Assembly: GCA_020854015.1 (NCBI GenBank)
Contig: JADZGG010000239.1
Span: 1 to 5,564 of the forward strand
DNA: 5,564 bases
Direction: 5' to 3'
Origin: Flavobacteriales bacterium
GTDB taxonomy: Bacteria; Bacteroidota; Bacteroidia; Flavobacteriales_F; PHOS-HE28
The notes under the pieces were generated by a model, which saw only the letters and a program-made list of their open reading frames with translations, did not search any database and was not told the DNA's origin. A program made the translations under genes and the position numbers. This document shows, in pieces, positions 1 through 5,564 of the stretch. The stretch's first letter is position 1. Each line of letters starts with the position of its first letter.

Positions 1-1690
1 CAGCATCTTCATCAGCTACACCGGCGAGGCCCTGGACCACAAGATGCCCTTGCTCCGTGCCATCAAGGCTGTCGATGAGGCAGCCACCGCCGTGTGCCAG
101 TACTTCGACAAGGACGTGACCAAGGTGACCTGCACCCTGGGCTGGGAACAGGAATACTTCCTGATCGACGAGTCGCACTACTACGCCCGCCCCGACATCA
201 TGATGACGGGCCGAGCCCTGTTCGGCCACACGCCAGCTAAGGGGCAACAGCTGGAGGACCACTACTTCGGTAGCATCCCTGAGCGTGCACAGGCCTTCAT
301 GCGCGATTTCGAGACCGAAAGCCTGAAGCTCGGCATTCCCGTGAAGACGCGCCACAACGAGGTAGCCCCGAACCAGTTTGAATGTGCTCCGGTGTTCGAG
401 GAACTGAACCTGGCCGTGGACCACAATATGCTGCTGATGGACGTGATGGAGAAGACCGCCCGCAAGCACGACTTCCGCGTCCTCTTCCATGAGAAGCCCT
501 ACGCTGGCGTGAATGGTAGCGGCAAGCACAACAACTGGAGCCTGGCCACCAACACGGGGCGCAACCTGCTCCGCCCCGCCAAGACGCCGAAGGAGAACCT
601 GCAGTTCCTCACCTTCTTCGTCAACACCATCAAGGCCATCCACGGCAACGCCGATGTACTGCGCGCCAGCATCGCCGCGGCCAGCAACGACCACCGCCTG
701 GGCGCCAACGAGGCACCGCCCGCCATCATCAGCGTGTTCATCGGCGACTACCTCACCAAGTTGTTGGACGGGCTGGAGAAGAACATCAAGGGTGCCATGA
801 GCCCCGCCTCCAAGACCGAGCTGAAACTCGACATCGGTCGGATCCCTCCGGTGCTGCTGGACAACACGGACCGCAACCGCACCAGCCCCTTCGCCTTCAC
901 CGGCAACAAGTTCGAGTTCCGCGCCGTGGGCAGCAGCGCCAACTGCGCGGGCTCCATGACGGTGCTCAACACCATCGTCGCCCACCAGCTGCGGGCCTTC
1001 AAGAAAAGCGTGGATGCCCTGATCGACAGGGGGGTGAAGAAGGATGAGGCCATTCTCCGCGTTCTGCGCGACCTGATCGCCGAGAGCAAGAGCATCCGTT
1101 TCGAAGGCAATGGGTATGGTGAGGAATGGAGGCTTGAAGCGGAGAAGCGCGGACTCAGCAACATCGCCGACACACCCCGTGCGCTCGACGTTTGGGAGCG
1201 GAAGGAGACCAAGAAGCTCTTCGCCGACATGGGTGTCCTGAGTGCGGTGGAGTTGGAGGCCCGACATGAGATCGAGCTGCACAGCTACATGTTGAAGATC
1301 CAGATCGAAAGCCGCGTGGCCGGTGACCTGGCTCAGAACCACATCATTCCCACCGCCATCACCTACCAGAACCGGCTGATCGAGAACGTGAAGGGCCTCC
1401 GCGAGGTGCTCGGTGCCGACAAGGCCAAGAAGGCCACCGCCACGCAGATCACGCTCATTGAAGAGATCAGCGAGCACATCAGCGCGATCATGACCCTGGT
1501 GAACGCCATGGTGGAGGCGCGAAAGAAAGCCAACAGCATAGAGGAGGCCAGGGCCAAGGCCATCGCCTACTGCGACAAGGTGAAGCCCTTCCTGGACCAG
1601 ATCCGTTACCACAGCGATAAGCTGGAACTGATGATCGACGATGACCTCTGGCCACTGCCGAAGCTCCGGGAGCTCCTCTTCACCCGTTGA
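1..1690 (+). CDS. glnN: Glutamine synthetase type III (GSIII), 5'-truncated
   Basis: This enzyme makes L-glutamine from glutamate, ammonia and ATP in the cytoplasm, the main entry point for ammonium nitrogen. The frame is open from base 2, so the gene begins left of the window and the ATG at 44 is internal (the residues before it read SIFISYTGEALDHK). 562 residues are visible. GSIII proteins are usually about 700-730 residues, so roughly 150-170 are missing. Catalytic-domain motifs in order (fragment numbering) are GWEQEYF at 47-53 with the E-x-E metal ligands, NEVAPNQFE at 119-127, NGSGKHNNWS at 171-180 (the GS histidine loop) and the block TSPFAFTGNKFEFR at 294-307. The long helical C-terminal part ending in DDLWPLPKLRELLFTR is typical of GSIII and absent from GSI and GSII. 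A terminator hairpin follows 25 bases after the stop. Family assignment is very secure. The symbol is the usual one for GSIII, although some annotations use glnA. Confidence 0.96.
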   Translation, partial: SIFISYTGEALDHKMPLLRAIKAVDEAATAVCQYFDKDVTKVTCTLGWEQEYFLIDESHYYARPDIMMTGRALFGHTPAKGQQLEDHYFGSIPERAQAFMRDFETESLKLGIPVKTRHNEVAPNQFECAPVFEELNLAVDHNMLLMDVMEKTARKHDFRVLFHEKPYAGVNGSGKHNNWSLATNTGRNLLRPAKTPKENLQFLTFFVNTIKAIHGNADVLRASIAAASNDHRLGANEAPPAIISVFIGDYLTKLLDGLEKNIKGAMSPASKTELKLDIGRIPPVLLDNTDRNRTSPFAFTGNKFEFRAVGSSANCAGSMTVLNTIVAHQLRAFKKSVDALIDRGVKKDEAILRVLRDLIAESKSIRFEGNGYGEEWRLEAEKRGLSNIADTPRALDVWERKETKKLFADMGVLSAVELEARHEIELHSYMLKIQIESRVAGDLAQNHIIPTAITYQNRLIENVKGLREVLGADKAKKATATQITLIEEISEHISAIMTLVNAMVEARKKANSIEEARAKAIAYCDKVKPFLDQIRYHSDKLELMIDDDLWPLPKLRELLFTR

Positions 1691-1710
1691 GCGCAGGAAA
1701 TTTCACTTCG

Positions 1711-1744
1711 GAAAGCAGCGGGCGCCTAGGCGCCCGCTGTCTTT
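1711..1744 (+). terminator. Hairpin terminator after glnN
   Basis: Bases 1716-1739 form a perfect 24-base palindrome, giving a 10-bp GC-rich stem with a CTAG loop in RNA. It is flanked by GAAAG on the left and TCTTT on the right, which can extend the stem weakly. The U-run is short (TCTTT), so this is a strong stem with a weak tail. Its place 25 bases after the glnN stop and about 100 bases before the next start fits an intrinsic terminator for glnN. Confidence 0.8.
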
Positions 1745-1770
1745 GGGATGGGACGCCGACGAAGAGGACC

Positions 1771-1800
1771 TTCGGGCGTATCGGATAATCACTATTTTCG
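1771..1800 (+). promoter_or_regulatory. Candidate Bacteroidota-type promoter for the PorE-like gene
   Basis: Bases 1793-1800 read TATTTTCG, one mismatch from the Bacteroidota -7 consensus TAnnTTTG. TTCG at 1771-1774, 18 bases upstream, is a possible but poor -33 element (consensus TTTG). The predicted start of transcription, near 1805, would leave a leader of about 30 bases before the ATG at 1837. A separate TATAAT-like GATAAT lies at 1784-1789 without a convincing -35. A promoter is expected here because the preceding gene has its own terminator, but this exact site is tentative. Confidence 0.3.
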
Positions 1801-1836
1801 CCGGGCACCGGAATACGGACCAACCGAATTAACCAG

Positions 1837-3852
1837 ATGAGCACGAGGAAGTTCTGGATCAGCTTCACCTTCAGCACGCTGTTCGCCACCGTGACGTTCG
1901 CGCAAGGAAAGCTGGCCGAAGAGGCGGATGCAGCATACAAGGACGGGTTCTACTTCAACGCCATCGAACTGTACAAGAAGGCGTACACCATGGAGAAGAA
2001 GGCGAGCGAGAAGGCCGCCCACATCTTCAAGGTCGGTGAGTGTTACCGCGCCCTCGGCGATGCGCAGAGCGCGCAGGTCTGGTACGAAAAGGCCAACAAG
2101 GCACAGTATGCCGACCCCATTACCTATTTCTACATCGGTGAGGCTTTGAAGGAGCAAGGCAAGTATGCCGAAGCCATCGCCGCTTACAACAAGTACAAGG
2201 AGAAGAATCCCGGTGACACACGTGCCGATGCGGGCATCAACACCTGCCAGCTCGCGCAGACCTGGAAGGACAGCCCCAGCCGCTACGACGTGAGCCCTGA
2301 GGTGCTTCTGAACACACAGCAGTACGATTTCTCCGCTGCCTTCAGCGATAAGAAGAACGAGGACCTCGTGTTCTCCAGCACCCGTCCCGCCAGCACCGGC
2401 ACCAGCACGGACCAGATCGTAGGCGAGAGCTTCAGCGACCTCTACGCCAGCAGCCGCGATAAGCTCGGCAAGTGGAGCGAGCCCCTGAAACTGCCACCGA
2501 CCATCAACACGGAGGCCAACGAAGGTGCGCCCAGCTTCACCAGCAAGCGCACGGTGATGTACTTCACCCGCTGCCCACACGAGAAGAACAAGGTGCATGG
2601 CTGCGACATCTGGATGAGCAAGAAGGTGGGAAGCAACTTCAGCGAACCTGAAATGATCGCCCTCCGCCCTGCTCAGGACGCCAAGGACACCAACATCATT
2701 ACCATCGGCCACCCCTGCGTGGGTCCGAACGACGATGTGCTCTTCTTCAGCAGCAACATGAAAGGTGCCGGTAGCCGCGGTGGCAAGGACATCTGGATGG
2801 TGAAGCTTGACAAGGACGGTAAGGCCCTCGGCGCCCCCACCAACCTCGGTGCGGAGATCAATACGGCCAAGGACGACATGTTCCCCTTCATCCGCCAGAA
2901 CGGTGCGCTGTACTTCAGCTCCGACGGACACCCCGGCATGGGCGCCATGGACATCTTCATGGCCGAGAAGACCGGCGAGAACGCCTGGGGTCAGGTGCAG
3001 AACATGAAGAGCCCCATCAACAGCTCGATGGACGACTTCGCGATCATCTTCGACGCTGACAACGAGCGCGGCTATTTCACCAGCAATCGCGAAGGCGGCA
3101 AAGGACAGGACGACATCTGGCGTTTCTACATGCCAGACCTCGTGTTCGCGCTGCAGGGTACGGTGTATGACAAGAGCGACAACACCCCGATCGCTGACGC
3201 GAAGATCGAAGTGGTGGGTACGGACGGTACCAGTTTCAGTGCCATGACCGATGCCACCGGAGGCTTCAGCTTCGCCGAGAAGGCAAAGGACCGTTACATC
3301 AAGGAGAACACGAGCTACACCATACGTGCCAGCAAGGACGAGTACTTGGTGGTGAACGATCAGATCACTACGGTGGGCCTGAACGAGAGCACGACTTTCG
3401 TGAAGGAGTACTACCTGCAGCCTGCCAAGAAGGGCATCAAGATTCGTCTGCCTGAGGTCCAGTATGACCTTGGTAAGTTCGCGCTGCGTCCTGAAGGGAA
3501 AGACTCCCTGGAGACTCTGTACAATACGCTAATGGAGAACCCCACGATCATCATCGAACTCTCCGCACACACGGACAGCCGTGACTCCGACAAGAACAAC
3601 TTGGTCCTGTCACAGAACCGCGCCCAGAGCTGCGTGAACTACTTGGTGAGCAAAGGGATTGACCCGGCCCGCATGATCCCGAAAGGCTACGGCGAAAGCC
3701 AACTCCGCATCAGCGATGCCGAGATCGCCAAGATGAAGACCAAGGAAGAGCAGGAAGCCGCTCACCAACAGAACCGTCGTACGGAGTTCAGCGTGCTGAG
3801 CTTCGATTACGTGCCCAAGGAGAACGTCGCTCCCGCTCCGCAACAGAACTAG
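1837..3852 (+). CDS. PorE-like OmpA-family protein (TPR, PD40 propeller, CRD, OmpA-C)
   Basis: This is an exported multidomain protein of 671 residues, probably periplasmic at the outer membrane and bound to peptidoglycan. A signal peptide covers residues 1-22, with likely cleavage before Q23 (TFA|QG). There is no lipobox cysteine. TPR-like helices span about 27-124. PD40/WD40-like blades follow at about 174-430, with recurring motifs such as DLVFSSTR, VMYFTR, VLFFSSN, ALYFSSDG and RGYFTSNR, each usually followed by a DIWM/DIFM-type strand. A carboxypeptidase-regulatory (CRD) beta-sandwich lies at about 437-528 and an OmpA C-terminal domain at about 538-656. D580 in AHTDSRDS and R595 in LSQNRAQS match the diaminopimelate-binding Asp/Arg pair and its 15-residue spacing in OmpA domains. 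The domain order equals that of the T9SS component PorE (P. gingivalis PG1058), but Bacteroidota carry many paralogues of this design, so a role in T9SS is inference. No PorP/SprF-type gene is adjacent. The ATG at 1837 is chosen because the signal peptide begins there; no Shine-Dalgarno is seen. Confidence 0.9.
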   Translation: MSTRKFWISFTFSTLFATVTFAQGKLAEEADAAYKDGFYFNAIELYKKAYTMEKKASEKAAHIFKVGECYRALGDAQSAQVWYEKANKAQYADPITYFYIGEALKEQGKYAEAIAAYNKYKEKNPGDTRADAGINTCQLAQTWKDSPSRYDVSPEVLLNTQQYDFSAAFSDKKNEDLVFSSTRPASTGTSTDQIVGESFSDLYASSRDKLGKWSEPLKLPPTINTEANEGAPSFTSKRTVMYFTRCPHEKNKVHGCDIWMSKKVGSNFSEPEMIALRPAQDAKDTNIITIGHPCVGPNDDVLFFSSNMKGAGSRGGKDIWMVKLDKDGKALGAPTNLGAEINTAKDDMFPFIRQNGALYFSSDGHPGMGAMDIFMAEKTGENAWGQVQNMKSPINSSMDDFAIIFDADNERGYFTSNREGGKGQDDIWRFYMPDLVFALQGTVYDKSDNTPIADAKIEVVGTDGTSFSAMTDATGGFSFAEKAKDRYIKENTSYTIRASKDEYLVVNDQITTVGLNESTTFVKEYYLQPAKKGIKIRLPEVQYDLGKFALRPEGKDSLETLYNTLMENPTIIIELSAHTDSRDSDKNNLVLSQNRAQSCVNYLVSKGIDPARMIPKGYGESQLRISDAEIAKMKTKEEQEAAHQQNRRTEFSVLSFDYVPKENVAPAPQQN

Positions 3853-3867
3853 TGACCCCCACTGGAG

Positions 3868-3904
3868 AAAAGCATCCCGTTCATCCGGGGTGCTTTTTTC
3901 TTTT
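3868..3904 (+). terminator. Strong intrinsic terminator after the PorE-like gene
   Basis: The left arm is 3868-3879 (AAAAGCATCCCG), the loop 3880-3885 (TTCATC) and the right arm 3886-3897 (CGGGGTGCTTTT). The 12-bp stem has a single G-U wobble. A T-run from 3894 to 3904 is broken only by C3900. The hairpin begins 15 bases after the TAG stop at 3850-3852. It is a textbook rho-independent terminator, and its tail ends only 12 bases before the purM ATG. Confidence 0.93.
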
Positions 3905-3916
3905 CCCACCATCCGG

Positions 3917-5089
3917 ATGAGCACCACCGACCGATACGCCCAACGAGGCGTCAGCAGCGGGAAGGAGGATGTCCACAAGGCCATCGCTTCCTTGGACAAG
4001 GGCCTGTACCCCAAGGCCTTCTGCAAAGTGGTGGCCGATGATCTGACGGGAAGCCCGGAGCATTGCCTGGTGATGCACGCGGATGGTGCCGGCACGAAGA
4101 GCAGCTTGGCCTATGCCTACTGGAAAGCCACCGGAGACCTCAGCGTGTGGCACGGCATCGCGCAGGATGCCATCGTCATGAATTTGGACGATCTGCTTTG
4201 TGTAGGCGCCACGGACAACATCCTGCTCAGCAGTACCATCGGCCGCAACAAGCGCCTGATCCCGGGTGAAGTGGTGAGCGCCTTGATCGAGGGCACGGAG
4301 CTGTTCCTGGCGAAGATGCGCGACCTGGGCATCGGGATCCGTAGCACCGGTGGAGAGACCGCCGATGTGGGTGATCTGGTCCGCACCGTGATCGTGGACA
4401 GTACGGTGGTGTGCCGCATGAAACGGACCGAAGTGATCGACAACGCCCGCATCCAGGCCGGTGATGTGATCGTGGCCCTCGCGAGCTATGGGCAGGCCAC
4501 CTACGAAGAGGCTTACAACGCCGGCATGGGTAGCAACGGCCTCACCAGTGCCCGACACGATGTGTTCGCCCAGGAGCTGGCCACGGCTTACCCGGAGACC
4601 TACGATCCCGGCACTCCGGCGGACCTGGTCTACAGTGGACAGGCGCGCCTGACCGATCTCCTCGAAGGCACGCCGCTCGACTACGGCAAAGCTGTGCTTT
4701 CACCGACGCGCACCTACGCCCCCGTGGTGAAGCAGGTGCTGGAGGCCATGCGCGCGGACATCCATGGCATGGTGCACTGCAGCGGCGGTGCACAGACCAA
4801 GGTCCTGCACTTTGTAGAGGGCCTGCGCATCATCAAGGATGAGCTGCTCCCTGTGCCACCGCTATTCGCCGCCATCCAGCGCATGAGCGGCACGGACTGG
4901 AAGGAGATGTACAAGGTCTTCAACATGGGCCACCGCCTGGAATTCTATGTTCCTCAAGCAAGGGCCGTGGAGATCATCGCCATGTCCAACGCTTTCGGCA
5001 TCGATGCCAAGGTGATCGGGCGTGTGGAAGCAGCTCCTGCGAAGGAAGTGGTGCTCACCAGCCCATTCGGCACCTTCACTTATAACTGA
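3917..5089 (+). CDS. purM: Phosphoribosylformylglycinamidine cyclo-ligase (AIR synthetase)
   Basis: PurM is a cytoplasmic enzyme that closes the imidazole ring in de novo purine synthesis, converting FGAM plus ATP to AIR plus ADP and phosphate. The 390-residue product shows the PurM/PurL-type fold: RYAQRGVSSGKEDV near the N-terminus, the ATP-site loop HADGAGTKSSL (54-64), DAIVMNLDDLLCVGA (84-98), STGGETADVGD (143-153), GSNGLTSAR (205-213), SPTRTYAPV (262-270), HCSGGAQTK (287-295) and KVFNMGHRLEF (333-343). It is longer than the E. coli enzyme (about 345 residues), as in the Bacteroidota form often annotated as AIR synthase-related protein. The ATG at 3917 is chosen; a GTG 27 bases upstream in frame lies inside the terminator stem, and its extra residues look non-conserved. 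No Shine-Dalgarno is visible. prfA follows 46 bases after the stop with no terminator, which suggests co-transcription. Confidence 0.93.
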   Translation: MSTTDRYAQRGVSSGKEDVHKAIASLDKGLYPKAFCKVVADDLTGSPEHCLVMHADGAGTKSSLAYAYWKATGDLSVWHGIAQDAIVMNLDDLLCVGATDNILLSSTIGRNKRLIPGEVVSALIEGTELFLAKMRDLGIGIRSTGGETADVGDLVRTVIVDSTVVCRMKRTEVIDNARIQAGDVIVALASYGQATYEEAYNAGMGSNGLTSARHDVFAQELATAYPETYDPGTPADLVYSGQARLTDLLEGTPLDYGKAVLSPTRTYAPVVKQVLEAMRADIHGMVHCSGGAQTKVLHFVEGLRIIKDELLPVPPLFAAIQRMSGTDWKEMYKVFNMGHRLEFYVPQARAVEIIAMSNAFGIDAKVIGRVEAAPAKEVVLTSPFGTFTYN

Positions 5090-5135
5090 TCTCGTATTCC
5101 CCGCGCCCCCCGCGTTTCCGTGTGAGGCCTTCCCG

Positions 5136-5564
5136 ATGAGCGACCTCCTTACCAAACTGGCCAGCATCCACGAGCGGCGCTCGGAGATCAGCAAGCGCTT
5201 GGCCGACCCGGACATCATCGCCGACCAGAAGCGGTTCGTGGAGATGAACCGCGAGTACCGCGACCTTGGTCCGATCGACGAGGCCTTCGAGCGGTTCCGT
5301 CGCTTGCATGAAGAGCTTTCCGGGACCGAACAGATGATCCGTGCCGAAAAGGACCCGGACATGCTGGAGATGGCCCGTGCTGAGCAAGCCGACCTGAAGG
5401 CGCGATTGGAGGCCATGGAGGAGGAGGTGCGCATGCTCCTCGTTCCCAAGGACCCCAATGACGACCGCAACTGCATTGTGGAATTGCGCGCTGGCACCGG
5501 CGGCGACGAAGCCTGTCTCTTCGTAGGGGACCTGTACCGCATGTACACCCGTTACTGTGAAGGA
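5136..5564 (+). CDS. prfA: Peptide chain release factor 1 (RF1), 3'-truncated
   Basis: RF1 recognises UAA and UAG stop codons on the ribosome and triggers release of the finished peptide. Only the first 143 codons are present, out of about 355-360 for a full RF1; the frame is still open at the right edge. Residues 1-100 form the charged, helical domain 1 (MSDLLTKLASIHERRSEI onward). Residues 117-126 are LRAGTGGDEA, the conserved start of the central domain, followed by LFVGDLYRMYTRY. RF2 has a GAGGTEA-type sequence here, so RF1 is favoured. The stop-codon-reading PxT motif and the catalytic GGQ loop lie beyond the window and cannot be checked. The ATG at 5136 gives the expected RF1 N-terminus. 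GAGG at 5124-5127, eight bases upstream, may be a weak Shine-Dalgarno. The gene probably shares a transcript with purM. Confidence 0.94.
   Translation, partial: MSDLLTKLASIHERRSEISKRLADPDIIADQKRFVEMNREYRDLGPIDEAFERFRRLHEELSGTEQMIRAEKDPDMLEMARAEQADLKARLEAMEEEVRMLLVPKDPNDDRNCIVELRAGTGGDEACLFVGDLYRMYTRYCEG

Noticed and set aside
44..46. ATG at 44 as the start of the glutamine synthetase
   Set aside because: The same frame continues upstream to base 2 with conserved GSIII residues, so the gene is cut by the window edge and this Met is internal.
1792..2931. Long antisense open frame (379 codons) opposite the PorE-like gene
   Set aside because: It lies opposite a gene with clear domains. Its product is rich in V, L, A, G and E with no recognisable motif, as expected for a shadow frame opposite GC-rich codons. 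No promoter or conserved start is evident.
2576..3121. Recurring GACATCTGG / GACATCTTC stretches in the PorE-like gene
   Set aside because: They encode the repeated DIW/DIF strand of the PD40 propeller blades. The repetition is at the protein level and is not a separate DNA repeat.
3890..3916. GTG start giving purM nine extra N-terminal residues (MLFSFPTIR)
   Set aside because: The GTG lies inside the right arm of the terminator hairpin and the added residues are translated T-run. The ATG at 3917 gives the normal family N-terminus.
3881..4558. Antisense open frame (225 codons) opposite purM
   Set aside because: It covers conserved purM coding sequence and part of the terminator. The product is His- and Gly-rich with no domain, so it is a shadow of codon bias.
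5102..5114. Small hairpin (CGCG, five-C loop, CGCG) between purM and prfA
   Set aside because: It has only four base pairs and is followed by only three T bases. It is too weak to be called a terminator or a regulatory structure.
4862..5548. Antisense open frame (228 codons) across the purM-prfA junction
   Set aside because: It is Ser- and Arg-rich and spans two real genes and their gap. No family resemblance was seen.

Overview
The window looks like an ordinary chromosomal segment from a member of the Bacteroidota. It is GC-rich (roughly 60% by eye), which is high for the phylum. The assignment rests on four points: a type III glutamine synthetase; a TPR / PD40 propeller / carboxypeptidase-regulatory / OmpA-C protein of the kind linked to the type IX secretion system (T9SS); the long Bacteroidota-type form of PurM; and start codons that mostly lack Shine-Dalgarno sequences. 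Order and genus cannot be fixed from the sequence. A GC-rich Flavobacteriales-like lineage is only a guess.

Layout, all genes on the + strand. Positions 1-1690 hold the C-terminal three quarters of a type III glutamine synthetase (glnN), cut by the left edge. Positions 1691-1836 are an intergenic gap with a strong hairpin terminator and a weak candidate promoter. Positions 1837-3852 encode a 671-residue exported PorE-like OmpA-family protein. A strong intrinsic terminator at 3868-3904 follows. Its T-run ends 12 bases before the ATG of purM (3917-5089), the AIR synthetase of purine synthesis. After a 46-base gap comes prfA (peptide chain release factor 1), which starts at 5136 and is cut by the right edge after 143 codons.

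The window therefore holds three likely transcription units: glnN ending at its terminator; the PorE-like gene alone between two terminators; and purM-prfA, probably co-transcribed. The functions are nitrogen assimilation, cell envelope / secretion, nucleotide synthesis and translation termination. No functional link is evident beyond the general use of glutamine in purine synthesis. There is no sign of mobile elements, CRISPR, tRNA or rRNA genes, phage genes or defence genes, and I found no convincing undescribed system. The points most worth a second look are the terminator lying directly against the purM start, the lone PorE-like gene without a PorP/SprF-type partner in view, and the diverged glycine-rich loop of PurM.
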